Of a DNA stretch of 64,000 nt, positions 7,772 to 14,854 are shown in pieces. The position numbers were made by a program, and so were the translations under genes. The stretch lies in assembly GCF_009793335.1 (NCBI RefSeq), contig NZ_WING01000001.1:744001-808000 (forward strand). Direction: 5' to 3'. Numbering within the stretch: position 1 is the stretch's first letter; each line of letters opens with the position of its first letter. This DNA comes from Actinomadura sp. J1-007. Lineage in GTDB: Bacteria > Actinomycetota > Actinomycetes > Streptosporangiales > Streptosporangiaceae. Under the pieces are notes generated by a model. It was not told the origin of the DNA, searched no databases, and saw only the letters and a program-made list of their open reading frames with translations.

Positions 7772-9469
7772 ATGTTTGAAGTCGTGCCCGAGACCACCTT
7801 CCTGACGCCGCCGGACGCCCCGGCGGCGGTCCCGCCGTCCGGCCGCAGGCGCTGGCTCGGCATGATCGTGATCAGCCTCGGCGTCTCGCTGATCGTGGTG
7901 GACGCCACGATCGTCGGGGTGCTGACGCCCCAGCTGGTCTCGGGGCTCGGGCTCACCACGACGGACGCCGAGTGGATCACCTCGGTCTACTCGCTGGTGT
8001 TCGCCGCGCTGCTGATCCCGTTCGGACGGGCGGGCGACCTGTTCGGGCGCCGCCGGATGTTCGTGCTCGGCGTCGCGGTCTTCTCGGTGGCCAGCGTGCT
8101 GGCCGCCCTGTCGGGCAGCGGGTCGGCGCTGATCGGGTCGCGCGCGCTCCAGGGCGTCGGCGCGTCCATGATCATGCCCGCGACGCTGTCGACGGTGAAC
8201 GCGGTGTTCACCGGGCGGGACCGCGCGGTCGCGTTCGGCATCTGGGGCTCGCTGATCAGCGGGATGGCGGCGCTCGGCCCGCTCGTCGGCGGCGCGGTCG
8301 CGACGGGCGGCGGCTGGCGCTGGGCGTTCGGGATCAACCTGCCGCTCGGCGCCGCGCTCATCGCGGGCGCCCTCGTCCTCATGCCCGAGACGCGCCAGGA
8401 CGGCGCGCGGCGGGCCGGGAGCGCCCTGAGCCAGATCGACTGGCCCGGCGGGGCCCTGTCGGCGCTCGGGCTCGGCGCGCTGGTGTGCGGGCTCATCGAG
8501 GGGCAGACGTACGGCTGGTGGGCCGTGACGCGGCCGTTCACGATGGCCGGGTTCGACTGGCCGGAGAGCGGGCTGTCGCCGGTGCCGGTCGTGATCGCCC
8601 TCGGCGTCGCGCTCCTCGCCGCGCTGGTCGCCGTCGAACGGTCGCGCGCCGCGTCCGGGCGGCCGGTGATGCTCGACCTGTCCCTGTTCGCGATCCCGAA
8701 CTTCCGGCACGGCAACCTGGCCTCGTCCCTGATCAACGTGGGCGAGCTGGGCATCGTCTTCATCGTCCCGCTGTTCCTGCTGGGCGTGCACGGGACGTCG
8801 CCCGTCCAGATCAGCGTGGCGATCCTGCCGCTGGCGGTCGGCGCGTTCCTCTCCGGCGGGTACGCGGGCAGGCTCGCCAACAAGCGCGGCGCGCACCGCG
8901 TCGTCCAGATCGGGATGGTCCTGGAGGTGGCGGCCGTCGTCGGGATCGGCGTCACGGTCGGCGCGTCCACCACCGGGTTCGGGCTCGCGCCGTGGATGCT
9001 GCTCTACGGCCTCGGCCTCGGGCTCACGTCCGCCCAGCTCACCAACGTGTCGCTCGCGGACGTCCCGCCGGAGCAGGCGGGGCAGGCGTCCGGCACGCAG
9101 TCCACGGCCCGGCAGGTCGGCGCCGCCCTCGGCATCGCCGTGATCGGGACGGTCTTCGCCACCGGCCTCGGCCACGCGATGACCGACCGCCTCGCGCACA
9201 CGTCCCTGCCCGCCGAACGCCAGGCGGCCGTCGCGCACGAGCTGCGGGAGAGCGCCGGGACGTACGGCCGCGACCTGCACGAGTCGGCGGCGACCACCGT
9301 CGAGGCGCGCGCCGCCGACCAGAGCCTCGCCGTCGCGACCCGCCGCGGCGCGCTCACCACGGCCGCCATCCTGGCGCTCGGCCTGCTGCTGTCGCTGCGA
9401 CTGCGCGCCGCCCGGGGCGGGGGTTCGCGCACGAGCACTGATCGGGATCCGCGAGAATCGAGGGCGTAG
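7772..9469 (+). CDS. MFS transporter, DHA2 (14-TM drug:H+ antiporter) family
   Basis: Up to 565 residues with fourteen predicted membrane segments. The early motif LLIPFGRAGDLFGRRRMFVLG is the MFS loop-2/3 signature and the segment ALIGSRALQGVGASMIMPATLS is typical of DHA2 exporters. Likely a proton-driven multidrug or metabolite efflux pump. The ATG at 7772 overlaps a TATGTT box; the GTG at 7784, 7 nt after that box, would be a leaderless start and may be the true one. menA follows 34 nt downstream. Confidence 0.9.
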   Translation: MFEVVPETTFLTPPDAPAAVPPSGRRRWLGMIVISLGVSLIVVDATIVGVLTPQLVSGLGLTTTDAEWITSVYSLVFAALLIPFGRAGDLFGRRRMFVLGVAVFSVASVLAALSGSGSALIGSRALQGVGASMIMPATLSTVNAVFTGRDRAVAFGIWGSLISGMAALGPLVGGAVATGGGWRWAFGINLPLGAALIAGALVLMPETRQDGARRAGSALSQIDWPGGALSALGLGALVCGLIEGQTYGWWAVTRPFTMAGFDWPESGLSPVPVVIALGVALLAALVAVERSRAASGRPVMLDLSLFAIPNFRHGNLASSLINVGELGIVFIVPLFLLGVHGTSPVQISVAILPLAVGAFLSGGYAGRLANKRGAHRVVQIGMVLEVAAVVGIGVTVGASTTGFGLAPWMLLYGLGLGLTSAQLTNVSLADVPPEQAGQASGTQSTARQVGAALGIAVIGTVFATGLGHAMTDRLAHTSLPAERQAAVAHELRESAGTYGRDLHESAATTVEARAADQSLAVATRRGALTTAAILALGLLLSLRLRAARGGGSRTSTDRDPRESRA

Positions 9470-9503
9470 TCCCCTGTCGTCCCACGAGAAGAACCGGTAA
9501 CCA

Positions 9504-10370
9504 GTGGCCACGCTCTCCCAATGGGTCGCCGGATCCCGGCCCCGGACCCTCCCCACCTCCCTCGTCCCCGTCGTCGTCGGCACCGGCGTCGCGGCCGGCG
9601 AGGACCACGCCGTCTGGTGGCGCGCCGTCCTCGCCGGATGCGTCGCGCTGATCCTCCAGATCGGTGTCAACTACTCCAACGACTACAGCGACGGCGTGCG
9701 CGGCACCGACGAGGAACGCGTCGGGCCGCTGCGCCTGGTCGGCTCCAAGGTCGCCAAGCCGAAGCAGGTGCTCGCCGCCGCGCTCGGCAGCTTCCTGGTC
9801 GCCGCCGTCGCCGGCCTCGTCCTCGCGGCCGTGACGACGTGGTGGCTGCTGCTGGTCGGCGCGCTCGCGATCCTCGCCGCGTGGTTCTACACCGGCGGCA
9901 AGAACCCGTACGGCTACCGCGCCCTCGGCGAGATCTCGGTGTTCGTCTTCTTCGGCCTCGTCGCCGTCGTCGGCACCACGTACGTCCAGGTCGAGGGGCT
10001 GCCGTGGGAGGCGTGGGCCGCGGCCGTGCCGATCGGCCTGCTCGCCTGCGCGCTGCTCGTCGCCAACAACCTGCGCGACATCCCGACCGACCGCGAGTCG
10101 GGCAAGCGCACCCTCGCGGTCGTCCTCGGCGACCGCTGGACCCGCGTCCTGTACGCGGCGTGCGCCGCCCTGCCGTTCATGGTCGTCCTCGCGCTGGCCG
10201 CCCCGCACCCGTGGGCGCTGATCGCGCTCCTCGCCGCCCCCCTCTCGATCCCCCCGACCCAGAAGGTCCTGAACGGGGCGATGGGCCCGGCCCTGATCCC
10301 CGTCCTCGGCGAGACCGGACGCCTCCAGATCGCCTACGGCGTCCTCCTCGCCATCGGCCTCGCCCTCTGA
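9504..10370 (+). CDS. menA: 1,4-dihydroxy-2-naphthoate polyprenyltransferase
   Basis: 288 residues, GTG start. MenA prenylates DHNA with a polyprenyl diphosphate in the menaquinone pathway at the cytoplasmic membrane. The UbiA-family Asp-rich motifs are present: NDYSDGVRGTD near residue 59 and NNLRDIPTD near residue 192. Eight to nine membrane helices are predicted and the length matches actinobacterial MenA. No other men genes are in the window. It follows the MFS gene closely and ends before an ArsR operator. Confidence 0.95.
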   Translation: MATLSQWVAGSRPRTLPTSLVPVVVGTGVAAGEDHAVWWRAVLAGCVALILQIGVNYSNDYSDGVRGTDEERVGPLRLVGSKVAKPKQVLAAALGSFLVAAVAGLVLAAVTTWWLLLVGALAILAAWFYTGGKNPYGYRALGEISVFVFFGLVAVVGTTYVQVEGLPWEAWAAAVPIGLLACALLVANNLRDIPTDRESGKRTLAVVLGDRWTRVLYAACAALPFMVVLALAAPHPWALIALLAAPLSIPPTQKVLNGAMGPALIPVLGETGRLQIAYGVLLAIGLAL

Positions 10371-10427
10371 CCCGGGACCCGCCGACACGCGCCGCATGGG
10401 GAAGGAACCCCTGATCGCAGCGGTCTT

Positions 10428-10492
10428 TCAACCAGAAGGTTGACGCGTGGACGCCGCGCGCCCTACGGTCCTTTCAACCAACGAGTTGAAAG
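10428..10492. promoter_or_regulatory. two dyad operators upstream of the ArsR gene
   Basis: Two related palindromes: TCAACC-AGAA-GGTTGA at 10428-10443 and CTTTCAAC-CAACGA-GTTGAAAG at 10471-10492. Both share the TCAAC/GTTGA core. The second ends 7 nt before the regulator ATG and follows a TACGGT -10-like box at about 10463. Placement fits autorepression by the ArsR-type protein. Motifs seen, binding inferred. Confidence 0.6.
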
Positions 10493-10499
10493 CGGGACG

Positions 10500-10895
10500 A
10501 TGACCACGGACGCGCTGTCGCGGGTGTTCGCCGCCCTCGCGGACCCGACCCGGCGCGACATGGTGGCCCGGCTCTCGGAGGGCGACGCGACCGTGAGCGA
10601 GCTCGCCGGGCCGTACCGGATCACGCTCCAGGCCGTCTACAAGCACCTGCGGGTGCTGGAGGACTCCGGGCTCGTCAGCCGGCCGCCCGGACCGCAGCCG
10701 CGGCCGGTGCGCCTGGAGGTCGAGGCGTTCGACCTGCTGGACACCTGGATCGAGCGCCACCGGAGCCGTGTCGAGGAGCGCTACCGCCGCCTCGACGCCG
10801 TCCTGGCGCGGATGAGGGAGGACGAGCATGACCAAGACCGCGGAGACGACGATCGAGGCCGATCCGAGGCTGCCGATCATCCGGACGGGCCGTGA
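10500..10895 (+). CDS. ArsR-family winged-helix regulator
   Basis: 131 residues starting MTTDALSRVFAALADPTRRDMVARL, the standard ArsR/SmtB N-terminus; the recognition helix region is QAVYKHLRVLEDSGLVSR. No metal-binding cysteines are evident, so it belongs to the metal-independent group usually paired with an AHSA1/SRPBCC gene. Its 3' end overlaps the SRPBCC gene by 68 nt in another frame, giving an acidic/basic tail (DEHDQDRGDDDRGR). The start at 10500 is preferred over 10440 because the dyad operator would otherwise lie in the coding region. Confidence 0.88.
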   Translation: MTTDALSRVFAALADPTRRDMVARLSEGDATVSELAGPYRITLQAVYKHLRVLEDSGLVSRPPGPQPRPVRLEVEAFDLLDTWIERHRSRVEERYRRLDAVLARMREDEHDQDRGDDDRGRSEAADHPDGP

Positions 10896-11310
10896 CTTCG
10901 CGGCGACGCCCGACCGGCTCCAGCGCGCCTACACCGATCCCGCGCTGTTCGCCCAGTGGGTGGGCCCCGACGCCACGTCCACCCGGATCGAGCACTGGGA
11001 CGCGAGAACCGGCGGGAGCTGGCGGTACGTCTCGGTGGTCGACGGCGTCGAGTACCGGTTCCGCGGCTGCTTCCACGAAATACGGCCGGACCGCCTCGTG
11101 CAGACCTTCACGTTCGAAGGCGACCCCGACGGGGTCGCGCTGGAGACGCTGTGGTTCGACGACCTGGGCGACGGCCGCACACGGCTGCGTACGCAGTCGC
11201 TGCTCGACAGCTTCGAAGGCCGCGACGCGTTCCTGCGCAGCGGCATGGAGGTCGGCGTCAACGAGGGTTACGCCAAACTGGAGAGGATGCTCAACGATGG
11301 CGCTGTCTGA
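10828..11310 (+). CDS. SRPBCC/AHSA1 (START-like) domain protein
   Basis: 160 residues with the activator-of-Hsp90-ATPase homologue 1 pattern: RDFAATPDRLQRAYTDPALFAQWVGP at the N-terminus, the central GGSWRYV strand and the C-terminal helix MEVGVNEGYAKLERML. Such proteins bind hydrophobic ligands; the cellular role with ArsR partners is not well established. Translationally coupled: it overlaps the ArsR gene by 68 nt and the TIGR03086-like gene by 14 nt. Confidence 0.9.
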   Translation: MTKTAETTIEADPRLPIIRTGRDFAATPDRLQRAYTDPALFAQWVGPDATSTRIEHWDARTGGSWRYVSVVDGVEYRFRGCFHEIRPDRLVQTFTFEGDPDGVALETLWFDDLGDGRTRLRTQSLLDSFEGRDAFLRSGMEVGVNEGYAKLERMLNDGAV

Positions 11311-11869
11311 GGTTCCGGCCGAGCGGCACCGGCAGGTCGCCGGACTGTTCACCGAACGGGTCCGCGGCGCCCGGTCCTGGGACGCACCGTCCCCGGTGGC
11401 CGGCTGGACGGCCCGCGACGTCGTCCGCCACCTGACCGATTGGTTCCCCGGATTCCTGGCCTCGGGCGCAGGCGTCGAACTGCCGCACGGGCCCTCCGTG
11501 GACGAGGACCCGGTCGCGGCCTGGCAGGTGCACTGCGACGGCGTGCAGGCGGTGCTGGACGACCCGAAGACGGCGGACCGCGAACTCACCAACCCGCACA
11601 TCGGCTCCCTGCCGCTGGCGGCCGCGATCGACCAGTTCTACACCGCCGACGTGTTCATGCACACCTGGGACCTGTCGAGGGCCACCGGCCAGGACGACCG
11701 TCTGGACCCCGACTTCTGCGCCGACCTTCTCGGCGGAATGGCGCAGATGGAAGAGGTGCTCCGTTCCTCCGGCCAGTACGGCCCCCGAGTCGAGGTCCCC
11801 GCCGACGCGGACGTCCAGACCAGACTCCTCGGCTTCATCGGCCGAGACCCGTCCTGGCGCGCCCGGTGA
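11297..11869 (+). CDS. TIGR03086-like / mycothiol-dependent maleylpyruvate isomerase-type (DinB fold) protein
   Basis: 190 residues. N-terminal GWTARDVVRHLTDWFPGF and central DVFMHTWDLSRATGQD match the DinB-like MDMPI_N fold of TIGR03086 proteins, whose His residues bind a divalent metal. Family members are linked to mycothiol-dependent chemistry, although most are uncharacterised. Third gene of the ArsR operon, overlapping the SRPBCC gene by 14 nt. Confidence 0.85.
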   Translation: MALSEVPAERHRQVAGLFTERVRGARSWDAPSPVAGWTARDVVRHLTDWFPGFLASGAGVELPHGPSVDEDPVAAWQVHCDGVQAVLDDPKTADRELTNPHIGSLPLAAAIDQFYTADVFMHTWDLSRATGQDDRLDPDFCADLLGGMAQMEEVLRSSGQYGPRVEVPADADVQTRLLGFIGRDPSWRAR

Positions 11870-12458
11870 CCGATCCCGACGTCCACTGACCCCGGCCGGC
11901 CGGAGATCGCCAAACCACGCGATCTCCGGCCCCCGTTCACCCGGGCACCCGCCTCGCCCACCGCGACCATCCCTTGGACGCCCCTGTCATGAAGTCGGCC
12001 CCCAGCAAGGTGCGGTAACACCCGTTGGGACGTTGATCCTCACCTGACAGGAGGCGAGGACCATGGCCGCCCCCCAAACCGCAAGCGCGCCCCGGCACCA
12101 CGCCGCGAACGGACGTCGCCGCTCCCGACGATGGGTTGGCGGCCCGGCGGAACGGGCCGGGCGGAAGGCCACCGAGCCGCCACGCGGTTCATGCGGGGTG
12201 GGGCCGCGCGGCCGGTGCGTCTTCGGGGGAAGAGAGCACACCGGCCGCGCGGCCCCCTCACCCGGGGACGGGGCGTGGCTCCCCAGCCGCCTCCCCGCCC
12301 CCGGGGGGGTCAGACCGCACGGCCGCCTGTCACACGCTTCCGGCGGGGGAAGCTCAGACGGCCGTACGGCGCTGAAGCGGACGCGCACCGGTTCGAGCCA
12401 CCGTGCCCCGGGGAGGGCGGAAGGCCGGCACCCGATGCGCGCCCACGATTCACCGCCC
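11870..12458. other. gene-poor stretch with strong GC hairpins
   Basis: 589 bases without a convincing gene. A frame opening at 12063 behind AGGAGG (229 codons) has Arg/Pro/Gly-rich, family-less translation and runs antisense through the two small genes at 12459-12976; only a short peptide from that start seems possible. The notable structure is the hairpin at 12200-12256, listed separately. Confidence 0.5.
12200..12256. other. 18-bp perfect inverted repeat with nested inner hairpin
   Basis: The arm at 12200-12217 is exactly complementary to 12239-12256 (core CGGCCGCGCGGCC). The 21-nt loop contains a second stem, TCTTC at 12220-12224 with GAAGA at 12229-12233. There is no U-run, so it is not a textbook terminator; it could be a structured leader or an actinobacterial U-less terminator. 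Confidence 0.5.
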
Positions 12459-12686
12459 TCACCGTCTCGCGGGGCACTTGGCGTTGGTGATCCGGGCGTC
12501 CAGCAGCAGGGCCCGCAGCATCTGCGGGGTGGACGCCTTCACGTGCACAATCCCGCCGCTCCAGTCCAGGTCGATCTGGGCCGTGGCATCCCACCCGAGA
12601 TAAATGTCCTGCCACCCGATCCACCATTCGGTGAATTCATCGCGCAGCGCTCGCAGCGCGGCCTGGGTCTCGGCGTCCATCGCCAT
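12459..12686 (-). CDS. small acidic protein, unknown
   Basis: 75 residues beginning MAMDAETQAALRALRDEF and containing EWWIGWQDIYLGWD. Predicted mostly helical with several Trp. The ATG overlaps the upstream TGA (TGATG at 12684-12688), so the two small genes are translationally coupled. No family recognised. Divergent from the XRE regulator; small paired proteins of this sort often sit beside actinomycete XRE regulators, which hints at a shared regulatory module. Confidence 0.6.
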   Translation of the reverse strand: MAMDAETQAALRALRDEFTEWWIGWQDIYLGWDATAQIDLDWSGGIVHVKASTPQMLRALLLDARITNAKCPARR

Positions 12687-12976
12687 CAGCCCCACACCAC
12701 CGCGCCGGTCTCGTCGCGCCGTGCGGTCGCGACCGTGCCGAGGTCGGCGTAGACACGGCCGGAAAGCCCGGCCAGCCCGACCCGCCGCACGATCCCGCAC
12801 GTCCCGGGCGCCGCGTCGGCCAACTCCTCGCGCACGTGGCGGAGCGCGCGGACCTCGTCATCGGTCACCCCGCCGACCCCCGATGCGACGTCCCAGGAGT
12901 ACAACGACGGCGGATCGGTCCAGGATCGCCGAATTTCCGTCATTTCAGGCCGTGCGTTCGCCCTACGATCGGTCAT
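12686..12976 (-). CDS. small protein next to XRE regulator, unknown
   Basis: 96 residues from the ATG at 12976 (MTDRRANARPEMTEIRRSW); an internal ATG at residue 12 is an alternative. The segment DDEVRALRHVREELADAAPG is a probable helix. It ends in TGATG, overlapping the next small gene. Codon bias here is weaker than in the flanking core genes, consistent with the island at 12.4-16.5 kb. Function unknown; the divergent arrangement with the HTH gene suggests co-regulation. Confidence 0.6.
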   Translation of the reverse strand: MTDRRANARPEMTEIRRSWTDPPSLYSWDVASGVGGVTDDEVRALRHVREELADAAPGTCGIVRRVGLAGLSGRVYADLGTVATARRDETGAVVWG

Positions 12977-13047
12977 GGGCCGGAACCTTTCTTCCGGTCA
13001 AGGCCCCGGAACCGCCGGTGTTCGCGCACCGGCCCGGGGCCGCCTTT

Positions 13048-13097
13048 GTGTCCAGTGACACCGTCCTGCCCCTAGCCGACCGCACACCGGTCTACCG
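13048..13097 (+). promoter_or_regulatory. candidate operator and -10 box before the XRE gene
   Basis: GTGTC-CAGT-GACAC at 13048-13061 is a perfect short palindrome, followed by a TACCGT box at about 13092 within GGTCTACCGTGGA. The same GTACCGTGGA string recurs at about 13407 and 14859 in the duplicated block. Placement suits autoregulation by the XRE protein; speculative. Confidence 0.3.
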
Positions 13098-13171
13098 TGG
13101 AAGGCGTTGCCTGTTGGCACTGCGGAAAAGGCACCGTGACAACAGATCACCCCGGACACGAAGCGGGCGGG

Positions 13172-14476
13172 ATGATGATCTTCAGTGAGAAACTGCGCGC
13201 GCTGATGGACGAACGCGGGATCGGCGTGCGGGCGCTGGCCCGGCTCGCGTTCTGCGATCCCGGCCACCTTTCCAAGATCCGCACAGGCGACCGGAACCCC
13301 TCGGACAGTCTCGCCCAGCGGCTGGACGAATTACTGAACGCCCACGGCGAACTGAAATCCCTCCGCCGAAAGACCACCCGCCGCACCGCGCCAAACACAT
13401 CGCCCGTGGGTACCGTGGATCAAAGTCCAACTCCCGAACAGAGGGACGACGACGTGAAACGCAGAGCCCTACTCCAAGACGGCGCCTATGTGGCCGTTGG
13501 CGCGGCCGTCGCCCCAATCCTGGCCACCCTGGCCCAAGCGTGGCAGGAGAGCGAACCGGCGTTGCCGGGGGCGAGCGTGTCTCAGGCCATGATCGACGAT
13601 TGGGAAGACGCCGCTCACGTCCACTCCCAGCGTTCTCGCATCGAACCCCCGGCCGTCATCCTCGCCGTGCTGGCGACCGACTTTGCCGCCATGGCTCCGC
13701 ATCTCGCCAAAAGGCAACCCGACCAGGTTCGACAGGATCTCGCGCACGCCGCCGCATCCCACGCGTTGCTGGTCGCGGGGAAGTGCGTCGATCTCGGCAA
13801 CCGGCGTGAGTCGCGCCGTTGGTGGACCAAGACCAGGGCACTCAGCGACGAATCCGGGGACCGGTTGCTTGCGTCCTGGGTGCGGAGCCGCGAAGCGCTG
13901 TACCGGCGCGGCGACCCAACCGAGGATCTCGGCAACGTGCTGACCGTCGCCCAGCAAGCCCGACGGTTGGCAGGCACCCGCCCAAGCGCACCACTCGTGG
14001 CCGCGTTGACCGCCGAAGCTCAGACGCTCGCGCTCATGGGCCGGCACGACAGCGCAACCACCACCCTGCAACAGGCTGAAAGCGTCTTTGGGCGGCTCTC
14101 AGCGTTCACCGTGGATCATCCCCGCTTTCGCAGTTGGAGCCAGCGCGAAGACGGTTTGTGGTTCGACAAGAGCCTGATCTACACGCTCGCGGGAGACGTG
14201 CAACGCGCCACCGAAGCGCAAGACGCGGTACTGCGCCAACCGTCAGCCGAGGCTCTGACACGTACCTCAATCCGCCTCCACCGGGCTGCACTGCATGTTC
14301 GTTCCGACCCGAGCGAAGGCATCGCGGAAGCCGTGCGGATCATCGATGAACTACCGGCCGAACACCGCCGCACGCGCTACCTGTCCGAAGCACGCATCGT
14401 TCTCGACAAGGCACCCGAGGACGCGCGAGCGCTTCCGGCCGCGCGGGAACTGCACGCGCTCACCGCTGGGACCTGA
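13172..14476 (+). CDS. XRE-family HTH regulator with C-terminal TPR-like domain
   Basis: About 434 residues from the ATG at 13172; the GTG at 13136, with GGAAAAGG just upstream, is an equally credible start. Residues ~1-60 are an XRE helix-turn-helix (SEKLRALMDERGIGVRALAR, then GHLSKIRTGDRNPSDSLAQR). A Pro/Thr/Gln linker leads to KRRALLQDGAYVAVGAAVAP and an all-helical TPR-like region to the end. Such regulators are widespread in actinomycetes and mostly uncharacterised. The C-terminal domain is duplicated downstream (14906-15907). An internal GTG at 13454 could yield an HTH-less form. Confidence 0.85.
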   Translation: MMIFSEKLRALMDERGIGVRALARLAFCDPGHLSKIRTGDRNPSDSLAQRLDELLNAHGELKSLRRKTTRRTAPNTSPVGTVDQSPTPEQRDDDVKRRALLQDGAYVAVGAAVAPILATLAQAWQESEPALPGASVSQAMIDDWEDAAHVHSQRSRIEPPAVILAVLATDFAAMAPHLAKRQPDQVRQDLAHAAASHALLVAGKCVDLGNRRESRRWWTKTRALSDESGDRLLASWVRSREALYRRGDPTEDLGNVLTVAQQARRLAGTRPSAPLVAALTAEAQTLALMGRHDSATTTLQQAESVFGRLSAFTVDHPRFRSWSQREDGLWFDKSLIYTLAGDVQRATEAQDAVLRQPSAEALTRTSIRLHRAALHVRSDPSEGIAEAVRIIDELPAEHRRTRYLSEARIVLDKAPEDARALPAARELHALTAGT

Positions 14477-14682
14477 CCACGGACATGAGAACGCCCCAGT
14501 GAACGATGCGCCTAGCGCGAGTTGACGACTCCGGCACCCGCCGCGCCATTCACCCACCGACCAACGGAACTGACGGCCCTGTCCGTCTCACCCGGCCACC
14601 TCCGAAACGTCGCCGCTAGGACCCCTTGATCGCACGGAACAGCGCGGCGAACGGCACCGTGTCGAGGCGATTTCTCGGACCT
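13403..14682 (+). repeat. tandem block, copy A (TPR-like domain plus 3' flank)
   Basis: The first ~200 bases (13403-13605) are nearly identical to 14855-15057. The rest aligns only at protein level until the 3' flank (14519-14682), which again resembles the flank of copy B (about 16110-16260). Copy A carries the HTH exons of the gene upstream; copy B does not. Confidence 0.75.
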
Positions 14683-14734
14683 CCCGGCCCAGGACCATCC
14701 ATTGCGCGCCGGTCAGGTCGAACCGCCTCGTCAC
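14680..14734 (-). pseudogene. IS5-like transposase N-terminal remnant
   Basis: Read leftward from the GTG at 14734 the translation is VTRRFDLTGAQWMVLGREV. This resembles the R-[YF]-[DE]-L-T-D-x-Q-W start of DUF4096/IS5-type transposases. It ends where similarity to the duplicated flank resumes, so only about 17 codons survive. The adjacent long inverted repeat would be the two IS ends brought together. Assignment rests on one short motif. Confidence 0.35.
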
Positions 14735-14747
14735 CGCTAGGGTGCCT

Positions 14748-14805
14748 ACGAGGTCTCCGGTAGATGGTTCATCTTGGTCGATGAACCATCTACCGGAGAC
14801 CTCGC
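14748..14805. repeat. 25-bp hairpin / abutted terminal inverted repeats
   Basis: The arm 14749-14772 is perfectly complementary to 14781-14804; the next inner pair C14773-G14780 extends the stem to 25 bp with a 6-nt loop TTGGTC. The arm core is CTCCGGTAGATGGTTCAT. A perfect stem of this length is far beyond terminators in this window and looks like two IS ends joined head to head. It could also terminate the upstream regulator transcript. Confidence 0.7.
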
Positions 14806-14854
14806 TGCGTCGGCTCACAGCACGCCGACACTCACCCCACTTCGAAACCCAACA

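Noticed and set aside
6590..9670. 1026-codon open frame on the minus strand
   Set aside because: Antisense to GNAT and MFS genes; Arg/Asp/Gly-rich translation typical of GC-driven shadow frames.
12063..12752. 229-codon gene behind AGGAGG
   Set aside because: Good ribosome site, but the translation is Arg/Pro/Gly-rich, contains the 12200-12256 hairpin, and overlaps two better supported small genes on the other strand.
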